Source: Lachnospiraceae bacterium (lineage in GTDB: Bacteria > Bacillota > Clostridia > Lachnospirales > Lachnospiraceae). Taken from it: 64,000 nt of DNA. The DNA lies in the NCBI GenBank assembly GCA_015056865.1, contig SVFM01000013.1:1-64000 (forward strand), read 5' to 3'. The notes beneath the pieces were generated by a model, which ran no database searches, was not told where the DNA came from, and worked only from the letters and a program-made list of their open reading frames with translations. Shown here in pieces: positions 8,995 through 17,572 of the stretch. The translations under genes and the position numbers were made by a program. Within the stretch, counting starts at the first letter, position 1, and each line of letters opens with the position of its first letter.

Positions 8995-9024
8995 ATAAAA
9001 CATAATATTAAATTTTCCTGCCAA

Positions 9025-9097
9025 TGCCCAGAGCCGGAATCGAACCAGCGACACGAGGATTTTCAGTCCTCTGCTCTACCATCTGAGCTATCTGGGC
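9025..9097 (-). tRNA. tRNA-Phe (GAA anticodon)
   Basis: 73 nt. Acceptor GCCCAGA/TCTGGGC closes, the anticodon loop CTGAAAA gives GAA, and the T-loop GGTTCGATTCC is intact. First gene of a two-tRNA operon with the promoter at 9282-9311. Confidence 0.95.
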
Positions 9098-9188
9098 GCA
9101 TAAACTTGAAGCACAAGCAATGTGCAGACAATCGTATAGGTGCGCTGAAAGCTTGCTTTCATAAGCGCTTATATGATTGGATGCAAGA

Positions 9189-9242
9189 GTTGACTTGTAT
9201 TTACAAGTCAACGGTCATCCCAAAATCTCAGATTTTGGGATG
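9189..9242. repeat. Two tandem perfect palindromes in the tRNA leader
   Basis: GTTGACTTGTA (9189-9199) pairs with TACAAGTCAAC (9202-9212), and CATCCCAAAATCT (9216-9228) pairs with AGATTTTGGGATG (9230-9242). Both stems are perfect, with loops of two bases and one base. They lie between the tRNA-Phe promoter and the tRNA, within the transcribed leader. There is no T-tract on the minus strand, so they are not ordinary terminators. Confidence 0.75.
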
Positions 9243-9281
9243 GGCATTGTGCAGGCATGATGCACATCTGCAACTTTTGTT

Positions 9282-9311
9282 ATTTTAACCCCATCTTCCC
9301 CCAATTGTCAA
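9282..9311 (-). promoter_or_regulatory. tRNA-Phe/tRNA-Gly promoter
   Basis: Minus strand TTGACA (9306-9311), an 18-base spacer and TAAAAT (9282-9287). It is the only good promoter before tRNA-Phe, giving a leader of about 180 nt. Confidence 0.7.
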
Positions 9312-9317
9312 GCTTAT

Positions 9318-10466
9318 TTATTCATACCCATAAATATCATAATACTGAAGAAGTAACTTTACTACCCTGCTATAGCTGATCATTCCATCAGACACTCCAT
9401 TTAATTTCAATGTAGCATCTGTGAAGCTGTCTGACACCGCATCCACTATCTCTGTATCCAATATCGCCTTGTCCTCTATGCGCTCCCACTCTTCCTCGGT
9501 CAGGAAGATGTTGTCCTCACGCACCTGGGGCAAAATATGTACCTGCTGCCAGTACCGATCCGGATTGCACCCCACTGCATCATAGAAATCATTATCGATA
9601 TAATTCAGCACGCTCAAGTAGCCGGCATACTGAAACATCGGATCATCCGATCCCACACAAGCCAGATATGCGATGAAATTCGCCTCATCCTCATAGATAT
9701 AGCCCCGCAGGTGAGCCAATTCGTGGCAGAAGGTGGCCGGCATATTCATGATGTACATCACATTATTATAATTGGCCTCCATAGAAAAGGGAAAGTAATA
9801 CCCTGTCATATGTTGCTGGCTCATAAAGTCCGAACTCAAAAGCGGTTTGGGCGAGGGATAAAAACCACTCAAATTGCCATAATCCTCCCCCAGACTGCGC
9901 ATGGCCTCCTTGGCCGTCTCAGCCATGTCCCCCTGATAAACAATGGTTCCGTCCTCCGCTCTGGTCATCTCCAGAGACAGTGCATTGCACTCTTTTACCA
10001 CAAAATTGCGCAACCGAATCAAATCATCCAAGGTGTATTCCTTCCCAGGTTCATACCCCTCCAGATTACTAAAATATTTTTCCGAAAAGGTGGACGCATG
10101 GTACAGAATAAAACAATTCAAGGTCATGACCACGCAAACGCCCAGAAAGATCCATGCAAACCCTGCATAATATCTCTTACAGAAAGAAGCAATCCGTTTC
10201 CACACAGGCCTGTGGATCAACAACGCCACGATCCAAAGCACACCAAGCACTACTGTCCCTGCCAACAGCAAAATGCCTAAAACGATCATGATCTCCCCCA
10301 CAGAAAAAGGCAACAAACCTGTCAACCTGCCGTAGGTGTTAACCCATAGTGGAAATATATGGGAAATGTACCAGTCGCAAAAGGTCCTGCTGTTCCAAGC
10401 CAGAACATTGAGCAGGACCACAAATATCATTATGCTTATGTATATCAACCATCTCTTTTTTCTCAT
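9318..10466 (-). CDS. DUF3810 membrane zinc-metallopeptidase-like protein
   Basis: 382 residues. Three hydrophobic segments lie near the N-terminus (about 7-25, 52-82 and 98-120), followed by a large domain with FCHELAHLRGYIYEDEANFIAY near residue 245. This is an HExxH metallopeptidase motif with a downstream Glu, as in DUF3810. The activity is predicted only; no substrate is known. It sits directly downstream of the FtsEX, M23 and S41 genes on the same strand, with 35 bp between it and the S41 gene, which hints at a role in envelope or wall processing. The ribosome site is weak (GGCGG, 7 bases before the ATG). Confidence 0.8.
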   Translation of the reverse strand: MRKKRWLIYISIMIFVVLLNVLAWNSRTFCDWYISHIFPLWVNTYGRLTGLLPFSVGEIMIVLGILLLAGTVVLGVLWIVALLIHRPVWKRIASFCKRYYAGFAWIFLGVCVVMTLNCFILYHASTFSEKYFSNLEGYEPGKEYTLDDLIRLRNFVVKECNALSLEMTRAEDGTIVYQGDMAETAKEAMRSLGEDYGNLSGFYPSPKPLLSSDFMSQQHMTGYYFPFSMEANYNNVMYIMNMPATFCHELAHLRGYIYEDEANFIAYLACVGSDDPMFQYAGYLSVLNYIDNDFYDAVGCNPDRYWQQVHILPQVREDNIFLTEEEWERIEDKAILDTEIVDAVSDSFTDATLKLNGVSDGMISYSRVVKLLLQYYDIYGYE

Positions 10467-10501
10467 GTATTTTCCGCCTAAAATATGAAAAGCCCTTTTT
10501 T

Positions 10502-11794
10502 CTAATTCTCTGCTATCATTTCTGACATAAGCTCTTTGGCTCTTTCCAGCTGATTGTCGTATTGTTCCTCACTATAATACCGCTCCCCGTCAAAAATACA
10601 CTCCTCGTCCGGCTCAATGCCGGTTCCATGGATACTAATACCCTTTGGCGTGTAATAAGTGCTGATGGTAAGCTTTACCGCGGATCCATCACTGAGGGAA
10701 ATGGCCTGCTGCACCACTCCCTTGCCATAGGTAGTGGTTCCCAACAAAGTACCCATTTCATAATCTTTGATCGCTCCCGCCAGAATCTCAGAAGCACTGG
10801 CAGAGTTTCCGTTAATCAGGACTACAAGCGGTACATCCAGTTTCTTTTTGCCATCGCTGCTATACTCCAGCCGCTTGCCATTTTTATCCTCTGTGTATAC
10901 AATCAGGCCTTTGGGCAGAATTTGCTTTCCAATCTCCACCACAGCATTTAAACTTCCGCCCGGATTGCTGCGCAGATCTAGGATCAGTCCCTTCATACCA
11001 TCTTCCCTGGCAGATGTCAGAGCGGCTGCAAACTGATCCACAGTCACTTCGCTGAATTCCGTGATCTGAATATAAGCAATACCTCCGTCATGCATCTCGT
11101 AATTTACGGTAGGAGCCTCCACCAAGCGTCGCTCCACTTCTACATCCAGATATTCCCCGCTCCGAAGCAGGGTGATGGTTACCTTTGAGCCTTCCGGTCC
11201 TTTGATCTCAGACACCACTTCATCCAGTGTTTTACCGTAGGTTTCGTTCCCATCTATGGCGTAGATATAGTCATTCTCCCGGATGTCCACTTCCTCTGCA
11301 GGGGCTCCTTCTATGGTACCGCTGATCTTGGCCAGCCCCACTGTTGTGTCCATGCTTACATAGGCACCGATACCATAATAGATGCCTTGAATATCACTAA
11401 TCAGGGCAGACAGCTCTTCTACGGTATAATACTCTGAATAGATATCGCCCAAAGATGCCACCATGCCCTCTAAGGCACCTTCCATCATGGCCTGCTTATC
11501 CACATCCTCCCGGTAAAAATACCGGTCAATAATTTCTTCAACCACACCCATCTTTTGCAACAACTGATCCGTTGCTGCTGACTGGTTTTTTTCTTCTCCA
11601 CCAGCCTGCTGATTTCCCCGCATAGCACCGGCAAGATTCACAAATTGAACCGCTACATATATACCACCCATCAGGAAAAGTGCAACCAACACACCCGTCA
11701 GAAGACCCAGTCCAAAATGCTTTCCCCCAGAGGATCTTCCCGGTCCATGGCTATAGTTATTATCATAATGAGAACGATCCAAATTTTCTTTCAA
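10502..11794 (-). CDS. S41-family carboxy-terminal processing peptidase
   Basis: About 430 residues. A basic N-terminal tail and one membrane anchor (about residues 30-52) are followed by an extracytoplasmic PDZ domain (about 115-205) and the S41 catalytic domain. The catalytic Ser lies in INGNSASASE (~329) and the Lys in TTYGKGVVQ (~353). These proteases trim or degrade cell-surface proteins, often peptidoglycan hydrolases or sporulation factors. No ATG gives a sensible start; the TTG at 11794 is preceded by AAAGGA at good spacing, while a TTG at 11812 has none. It follows the M23 gene closely, in line with control of that hydrolase. Confidence 0.9.
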   Translation of the reverse strand: MKENLDRSHYDNNYSHGPGRSSGGKHFGLGLLTGVLVALFLMGGIYVAVQFVNLAGAMRGNQQAGGEEKNQSAATDQLLQKMGVVEEIIDRYFYREDVDKQAMMEGALEGMVASLGDIYSEYYTVEELSALISDIQGIYYGIGAYVSMDTTVGLAKISGTIEGAPAEEVDIRENDYIYAIDGNETYGKTLDEVVSEIKGPEGSKVTITLLRSGEYLDVEVERRLVEAPTVNYEMHDGGIAYIQITEFSEVTVDQFAAALTSAREDGMKGLILDLRSNPGGSLNAVVEIGKQILPKGLIVYTEDKNGKRLEYSSDGKKKLDVPLVVLINGNSASASEILAGAIKDYEMGTLLGTTTYGKGVVQQAISLSDGSAVKLTISTYYTPKGISIHGTGIEPDEECIFDGERYYSEEQYDNQLERAKELMSEMIAEN

Positions 11795-11821
11795 CGATTT
11801 CTTCCTTTCCAATCTGTCTGA

Positions 11822-13045
11822 TCAATATGAAATGTAATCCTTAGGACTTACGTACTCTCCGTTTAGTCTGACTCCAAAATGCAAATGGGGCCCGGTACTT
11901 CTTCCGGTAGAACCTACCGCAGCAATGGTGTCTCCTCTGGCCACAATATCCCCGGTGGAGACATAGAGCTTTGAGGCATGCATGTATATGGTATATAGAC
12001 CCGCACCGTGGTTAATCATCACATAGTTTCCCATGGTTGCACCATAGGCCGCTGCTACCACAACACCATCATAAGCCGCATAAATAGCCGTGCCGCTGGG
12101 GGATGCCAGATCTACACCGTTGTGAAACTTATCCACACCCAGAGTGGGATGAAGACGCCATCCGAATTGAGAGGATACCCTGGTATACTTGGCCACAGGA
12201 AATTTAAATGCTCCTCCGTCATATTCCAGCACCAGGCCATTATCCTTTAGGATCTGCTTCCGCTCTTCCTCCACTGCAGCTTCCAGTGCTTCAATCAATT
12301 CGTCCTGTTCTCTTATTTCTTCCTCATACTCCCGAATGGCTTTTTCTTTATTGTTGATATCCGTTTCATAGGCTGTGATCTGCTTGGACTTTTCATCGAT
12401 CAGTTCCTCAAGAGCACCCTTCTCTGACTCCACTCCGGATTTGGCCTCATCCAGAACTACCTTTTCCGCATCCAACTGCATTTTGCAGTATTCAATCAGT
12501 TCTCTGTTCAGGATATACTCTTCCAGCTTCGTATTGTTATATCTGGACAGCTGTTCTGCATAGTCTATCCGATTCAAAAGATCCGCTATGCTGCCGCCAT
12601 TTAAAATCAGGTCTAAATAATAGTATTCCCCTTGTTCATACATCATCTGTATGCAGGCTTTCATGGATTCATACTGGTTTTCTTCCGTAACCAGAGCTGC
12701 CGCCAACTCTGCCTCTGTCTTGACAATGTCTGCCTCTTTTTCTTTGATCAAGAGTTCCAGCTCTGCGATCTTGCCCTGGATCACTTCCAGGTTTTGATCC
12801 AGCTGAGCCAAATATTTTTTTAGATTTTTTCTCTGACTCTCCAGCTCCTTCTTGACAGCCTTGATATCCGTCATCAGATCTTCCAGTTTCTCCCGTTGAT
12901 CCTCTGCCTGAGAAATCTGATTCTGCTTATCCTTGATGCTGTCTGAGGTAATGGAAGACATGGTAGTGGCGTTGCCGGAGCCTGCCATCAGGCTTGCTGT
13001 CAGCAGACCTGCCAGGACTGCAACTGTCAACTTTCTTTTTTGCAT
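11822..13045 (-). CDS. EnvC-like murein hydrolase activator, coiled coil plus M23 domain
   Basis: 407 residues. A signal peptide (MQKRKLTVAVLAGLLTASLMA) is followed by a long coiled coil (about 35-265) and a LytM/M23 domain (about 290-405). The M23 metal motifs are present: HNGVDLASP (~309) and PHLHFGVRL (~381), so it may itself be an active endopeptidase, unlike E. coli EnvC. The architecture and the position immediately after ftsE-ftsX match the PcsB/EnvC/CwlO-type hydrolases gated by FtsEX at the membrane. The ATG follows GGAGAAGG. Confidence 0.92.
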   Translation of the reverse strand: MQKRKLTVAVLAGLLTASLMAGSGNATTMSSITSDSIKDKQNQISQAEDQREKLEDLMTDIKAVKKELESQRKNLKKYLAQLDQNLEVIQGKIAELELLIKEKEADIVKTEAELAAALVTEENQYESMKACIQMMYEQGEYYYLDLILNGGSIADLLNRIDYAEQLSRYNNTKLEEYILNRELIEYCKMQLDAEKVVLDEAKSGVESEKGALEELIDEKSKQITAYETDINNKEKAIREYEEEIREQDELIEALEAAVEEERKQILKDNGLVLEYDGGAFKFPVAKYTRVSSQFGWRLHPTLGVDKFHNGVDLASPSGTAIYAAYDGVVVAAAYGATMGNYVMINHGAGLYTIYMHASKLYVSTGDIVARGDTIAAVGSTGRSTGPHLHFGVRLNGEYVSPKDYISY

Positions 13046-13061
13046 ATAACCTTCTCCAATA

Positions 13062-13964
13062 TTATACCCTTAAATGCTTCCGCACAGTAACGAAACTTCC
13101 TAAAAATCCGATACCTACTCCCACACACAGACATACCGGAGTCAGGAAAGAAAAGACCGTATCCACCGGCAGGAAGTTCAAAAGAGACGTGAGCGTAGGA
13201 AACTCTTCCAAAGCATAGTTGATCACCTTATTATATAGAGCGTAAATGATCCCCAGGGGGATACCCGCCCCGACTAAACCGATCAACATGCCCTCAATCA
13301 CGAAAGGAGCCCGCACAAAGAAATCCGTGGCACCTATATATTTCATAATGTTGATCTCCTCCTGGCGCACGGAGATACCGATGGTAACCGTATTGCTAAT
13401 CAGGAAAACCGATACTGCCAAAAGAATGACAACAATACCCACAGATACATAGGCAATCAACAGATTGGCCCCTGAAAGAGTATTGGCAGCTACTTCGGAG
13501 CGGTTGATCCTACGAATCTCCGGTATGGACTCCAGATACTCCACCAACTGGCCTTGCTTTGCTACGTCAGTCAAATAGATCTCATAGTTAGAGGAGTTTG
13601 CCAACGGGTTATCCGGAAATCCCTGAGCATACTCTCCAAAGTTCATCTGTTCACTAAATTCCTTCCAGGCATCCTCTGCAGAGTTGTAGATTACCTTTGA
13701 GACTTCTTCTGTTCTGGCCTCAATCAGCTTACCGATCTGACCAATCCGCTCCTCGGTAGTCCCTTCTTTAAAAAACACCGTGACAGAAACACCTTCCTGA
13801 GCTGTTTTTACCATGTGCTGGAAATTGCTCACAATGGCATAAAAAAGTCCAAACAAGAACAGACATGCAGCAATGGTTGCTATGGATGCCAGTGAAAACC
13901 ATTTATTTCTGAAAATATTTCTGACTCCCTGTCTGAGAGTATAAAACAAGCTCCTAATCTTCAT
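13062..13964 (-). CDS. ftsX: Cell-division ABC permease FtsX
   Basis: About 300 residues: a cytoplasmic N-terminus, TM1 (about 20-42), an extracellular loop of about 120 residues, then three more membrane helices, as in FtsX. The ending, with FLGSFVTVRKHLRV, is also typical. FtsX transmits FtsE ATP hydrolysis to the outside to activate peptidoglycan hydrolases. The frame opens at 13991, but the ATG at 13964 has the GGAGAG site and the conserved MKIRSLFYTLRQG beginning. It overlaps the ftsE end by 11 bases. Confidence 0.95.
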   Translation of the reverse strand: MKIRSLFYTLRQGVRNIFRNKWFSLASIATIAACLFLFGLFYAIVSNFQHMVKTAQEGVSVTVFFKEGTTEERIGQIGKLIEARTEEVSKVIYNSAEDAWKEFSEQMNFGEYAQGFPDNPLANSSNYEIYLTDVAKQGQLVEYLESIPEIRRINRSEVAANTLSGANLLIAYVSVGIVVILLAVSVFLISNTVTIGISVRQEEINIMKYIGATDFFVRAPFVIEGMLIGLVGAGIPLGIIYALYNKVINYALEEFPTLTSLLNFLPVDTVFSFLTPVCLCVGVGIGFLGSFVTVRKHLRV

Positions 13965-14697
13965 CGGTATACTCTCCTTCCTCCTCATCACTGATGATCA
14001 CGCCTTTTCGCATGGCTATCACACGCTTGTGCATGGCATTTACGATCTCTCTGTTGTGCGTTACCACCACCACGGTTGTTCCTGCTTCATTGATCTCTTC
14101 CAACAGCTGCATGATCTCCCAGGAATTTTTGGGATCCAGATTGCCGGTAGGCTCGTCCGCAAGCAAAATAGCGGGCTTGTTGATCAGCGCTCTGGCCAGT
14201 GCCACTCTCTGCTGTTCTCCGCCGGAAAGCTGCTTTGTTTTTGCCTTATACTTGCCGGCTAATCCTACGGTTTTCAGAATGTTGGGCACATTCTTGCGGA
14301 TCTCTCTGGGCCGCACTTCCACAATTCGCTGGGCAAATGCCACATTGTCATACACATTTCTATCATTGAGCAACCGGAAATCCTGAAATACAACACCCAG
14401 GTTTCGGCGGTATTTCGGAATTTTGCCATGTCGCAGTTTGGCCAGATTTTGCCCCATTACGTATACCGCACCCTGGGTAGCCGTCAACTCTCTGAGCAGC
14501 AGTTTGATCAGGGTAGATTTACCGGAACCGCTGTCTCCCACAATAAATACAAACTCGCCTTGCTTAATATGTAATGTTACACCATTAAGGGCGGGTGCTC
14601 CCGTGGAATAAGATTTACTCACCTTATCCAGATAGATCAATCCCTGCTCCTCGATCATCTTCTCTCTTTTTTTCTTTTTTTCAGCTCTGCTCATCAT
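13954..14697 (-). CDS. ftsE: Cell-division ABC ATPase FtsE
   Basis: 247 residues. Walker A GDSGSGKST (~53), signature LSGGEQQRVALARAL (~155), Walker B LLADEPTGNLDP (~177) and switch His VTHNREIV are all present. A Lys-rich N-terminal extension of about 13 residues and an acidic tail flank the standard domain. It works with FtsX to couple ATP hydrolysis to wall cleavage at the septum or sidewall. The ATG at 14697 has AGGAG 8 bases upstream. First gene of the ftsE-ftsX-M23-S41 group. Confidence 0.96.
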   Translation of the reverse strand: MMSRAEKKKKREKMIEEQGLIYLDKVSKSYSTGAPALNGVTLHIKQGEFVFIVGDSGSGKSTLIKLLLRELTATQGAVYVMGQNLAKLRHGKIPKYRRNLGVVFQDFRLLNDRNVYDNVAFAQRIVEVRPREIRKNVPNILKTVGLAGKYKAKTKQLSGGEQQRVALARALINKPAILLADEPTGNLDPKNSWEIMQLLEEINEAGTTVVVVTHNREIVNAMHKRVIAMRKGVIISDEEEGEYTDED

Positions 14698-14715
14698 TTG
14701 AACGACTCCTGTCTT

Positions 14716-15801
14716 TTAGTATTCCATTGTTTCCATGTACTTCATATACTTAACCACCATCAGTGCAATCTTAAAGGTAATCGCATCCTCAAAGACCCTC
14801 AGATCCAGACCTGTACTCTTTTGCAGCTTGTCCAGGCGATACACCAGGGTATTGCGGTGGATGAACAGCTGTCTGGAAGTCTCTGAAACATTCAGACTGT
14901 TTTCGAAAAATTTATAGATCGTGGTCAAAGTCTCTTCATCAAATTCATCCGGTCCATTGCCGTCGAATATTTCCTTGATAAACATCTTACACAGCGGAAT
15001 CGGCAACTGGTAGATCAGTCTTCCGATTCCCAGCTCGCTGTACGCTATGATCTCCCGATCCCCGAAAAAAATCTTGCCCACATCCAAAGCCATTCTGGCT
15101 TCTTTATAGGAACGACTGACCTCCTTGATTTCATGGACAATTGTACCGTATGCCACACGAATTTTTTGCAGGCCTTCCTTCTCCAGGTGTTCCGCCAGTG
15201 CCCTGGCCGCCCTTTCGATATCCTTCCCTGTCTCCGAAGCCGTAAGTTCCCTGACTACGATCACATTGTTTTCATCCACAGCTGTAACGAATTCCCTGCT
15301 GCTGTTACCAATATATGTCCGGGTCATCTCCAGAGCATTGTCTTCCTTGCCCTTTTCCGACTCCAGGATCATGACCACACGGGACACATCCGGCTGAATA
15401 CGCAGTTTCTTGGCCCTGCCGTAGATGTCCACCAAAAGCAGATTGTCCAACAACAGATTCTTAATAAAATTGTCCTTGTCAAACCGCTCCTTGTAGGCAA
15501 CCAACAGACTCTGTATCTGAAAGGCCACCATCTTCCCCACCATATGTAAATCCTCGCCGCTGCCACCAGCCACTAAGATGTACTCCAACCGCTGTTCATC
15601 AAATATCTTAAAATACTGGTATCCATGGATCTCCTGGGAATCCGCCGGGGATGCCGCAAACTCTGCCGCCGATCCCGCGCACTCTGTCATATCCATGGTA
15701 GAAACCACCTCTTTGCCGTCTGCATCCATCACGCACAATTCTACCCTCGCAATGGCTTTCATTCCGTCAATTGTATTCTGCAATATTTGATTCGAAATCA
15801 T
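14716..15801 (-). CDS. CdaR/PucR-type transcriptional regulator
   Basis: 361 residues. The N-terminal ~135 residues match the sugar-diacid recognition domain (opening MISNQILQNTIDGMKAIARV). A GGDEF-like middle region follows, and the last ~60 residues are the PucR helix-turn-helix (NVSETSRQLFIHRNTLVYRL). CdaR regulators respond to glucarate/galactarate in E. coli; Firmicute relatives often control glycerate or unrelated genes. No sugar-diacid gene is near and the next gene downstream is ftsE (18 bp gap), so the target is unclear. The ATG follows AAGGAG. Confidence 0.85.
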   Translation of the reverse strand: MISNQILQNTIDGMKAIARVELCVMDADGKEVVSTMDMTECAGSAAEFAASPADSQEIHGYQYFKIFDEQRLEYILVAGGSGEDLHMVGKMVAFQIQSLLVAYKERFDKDNFIKNLLLDNLLLVDIYGRAKKLRIQPDVSRVVMILESEKGKEDNALEMTRTYIGNSSREFVTAVDENNVIVVRELTASETGKDIERAARALAEHLEKEGLQKIRVAYGTIVHEIKEVSRSYKEARMALDVGKIFFGDREIIAYSELGIGRLIYQLPIPLCKMFIKEIFDGNGPDEFDEETLTTIYKFFENSLNVSETSRQLFIHRNTLVYRLDKLQKSTGLDLRVFEDAITFKIALMVVKYMKYMETMEY

Positions 15802-15935
15802 CTATCTGTCTCCTTTTGGCAAATTTTACAATATAGAAAACCTGCTTTTCTTTATCCCTCATAGAACTAGTTTACATTTTAATATAAATCTACAAAAAAA
15901 TCCATAGGAATATGTCAAAAAATTATGCAATTTTG

Positions 15936-15970
15936 CAAAAAAAGACGCCTGTTTGACACAGACGTTTTTT
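15936..15970 (-). terminator. Terminator after the CvfB-like gene
   Basis: A stem made from ACG-CTGT and ACAG-ACGT halves, flanked by A-run and T-run on both sides. On the minus strand the hairpin ends in a run of seven T residues, 22 bases past the stop of the S1 protein gene. It may work in both directions. Confidence 0.65.
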
Positions 15971-15992
15971 GTGTTTTTTAACAATAAAAAGA

Positions 15993-16829
15993 TTACACTT
16001 TGCGGATAACCTTTTCTTCTATTTGAATTTTCCCATTTTTCAACAAATTCCCCAGAGCACGTTTAAACTCATTCTTGCTCATCTGGGTTTCCCGCCGGAT
16101 CACCTCCGGAGATGCCTTCTCCGTAAAAGGCAGTACCCCATCATAACTATCGATCAACTGCAACAATTTCTCTGCATCTGCCCCGATCTGCAGATAACTC
16201 TTCTCCCGGATACTTAAGGTCAGCTTACCATCCTCCCGCACATTGGTCACTCTGGCACTGATCCTATCTCCGGCCTTCACCGGGCCGTACAATTCCTTTT
16301 GGGGAATGAGTGCACTGTACCTGTCATCCACCACTACAAAGGCACCAAAATTATGGCTGATCTCATAGATCTGGCCTTCCACTCTATCTTCCTTCTGATA
16401 GGGACTATCCGTGTTTAGAAAATGATAAATTTTCATGGTAGCGCACAGCCGCCCACTCTTGTCTATATACAAAGCCACCAGAGGCTCCTCCCCTACCGTT
16501 ACGCTCCATGTCTGCTGCTTAAAAGGAAGAAACAGATCCTTCTCCAGTCCCCAGTCCAAAAAAGCACCTATTTTACTCACCTGCACCACACGCAATCTGG
16601 AAATTTGACCCATAACCAGTTTGGGGTGTGCCGTAGTCGCGATCATACGATCCTGGGAGTCACGATATAAAAACACATCCACACAGGTACCTATTCCGGC
16701 CCCTTCCGGAACCTGCTTGGCAGGAAGAAGCACCCGTTCATTCTCATCCGCTCCCTCTCCGGCCAAATAAACTCCAAATTCTACTTTTTTGACAATCTTC
16801 AGTTCTTGTCTTTCCCCTAATCTCAGCAT
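15993..16829 (-). CDS. CvfB-like S1 RNA-binding protein
   Basis: 278 residues with repeated S1-type OB folds (for example GQISRLRVVQVSKIGAFLDW near residue 70, and VEGQIYEISHNFGAFVVVDD near 150), then a C-terminal winged helix (MSKNEFKRALGNLLKNGKI). This is the architecture of CvfB/YitL, RNA-binding proteins affecting virulence or gene expression in Firmicutes. The open frame extends to 17042, but the ATG at 16829 has GGAGAGG at correct spacing and the family's usual MLRLGERQ-like beginning. It follows the thioesterase gene with a 16-bp gap. Confidence 0.88.
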   Translation of the reverse strand: MLRLGERQELKIVKKVEFGVYLAGEGADENERVLLPAKQVPEGAGIGTCVDVFLYRDSQDRMIATTAHPKLVMGQISRLRVVQVSKIGAFLDWGLEKDLFLPFKQQTWSVTVGEEPLVALYIDKSGRLCATMKIYHFLNTDSPYQKEDRVEGQIYEISHNFGAFVVVDDRYSALIPQKELYGPVKAGDRISARVTNVREDGKLTLSIREKSYLQIGADAEKLLQLIDSYDGVLPFTEKASPEVIRRETQMSKNEFKRALGNLLKNGKIQIEEKVIRKV

Positions 16830-16845
16830 AGTTTCCTCTCCACCG

Positions 16846-17550
16846 TTATCCAACAAATTCAACATTCGCATAGGTATTTCCCTGTTCATCCCGCAAAGCC
16901 ACCATACATTTTCCCGATTCATAGGCTGCCAAAGGATATAGCCTATCCTGTAGCACTGCCTGCTTCTTATATTCTGCCCTGAGTTGTATGACCTCAAACC
17001 CTTCCGGCAGATACTCCGCAGCAATGCGCACATATTGTCCATTGTTCACATGATGATTGGTATCCAAATGGTGCCTGCGCACTTCTATGGGTTCCATGGG
17101 CAACATATGCTCCGGCATCACGATCTTCCGGGACGCATAGTCCATATCCAGACGTTCTTCCAACGAATACTTTTTCCGCATCATCTCCGGAGGCCGTACC
17201 GGGTGCATGGTCCGGGTATCCAACAGTGTCCACAAGGAATTGGCTCTGGCTAAAAACTGTCCGCTCTGATCCTTCATAAAAAAATTTCTGTATCCAAAAC
17301 AGGTTTTAAAATCATAGGGGAAAGTCCCCACATTCACCCGTTCTCCCAACTTAGGATATCTGTCCACCACAATCTGCCAGGAGGTGAGTACCCACACCAG
17401 GTGCATCTGCTTTAAATATTCTATTCCCAACCCCAGATCCTCGGACTGAAAAGTAGAACAATCCTGGAAATAATTCAAAAGCGCCTCCAGAAAAAGTTTT
17501 CCCTCACTGTCCGTCTCGCTGTATCTGATCCTGCTGTCAAAGCTGTACAT
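16846..17550 (-). CDS. Acyl-ACP thioesterase
   Basis: 234 residues, double hot-dog fold of the FatA/FatB-like family that releases free fatty acid from acyl carrier protein. Visible marks: the N-terminal RIRYSETDSEGKL, the LVWVLTSWQIVVDRYP strand, and the catalytic-type motif HHLDTNHHVNNGQYV near residue 165 (Asn/His pair). The ATG at 17550 has AGGAGGAAAGA upstream; the frame continues to 17598 without support. It lies between the glycosyltransferase and the S1 gene with short gaps, so probably one transcript. Confidence 0.9.
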   Translation of the reverse strand: MYSFDSRIRYSETDSEGKLFLEALLNYFQDCSTFQSEDLGLGIEYLKQMHLVWVLTSWQIVVDRYPKLGERVNVGTFPYDFKTCFGYRNFFMKDQSGQFLARANSLWTLLDTRTMHPVRPPEMMRKKYSLEERLDMDYASRKIVMPEHMLPMEPIEVRRHHLDTNHHVNNGQYVRIAAEYLPEGFEVIQLRAEYKKQAVLQDRLYPLAAYESGKCMVALRDEQGNTYANVEFVG

Positions 17551-17572
17551 TCTTTCCTCCTGATATACACCT

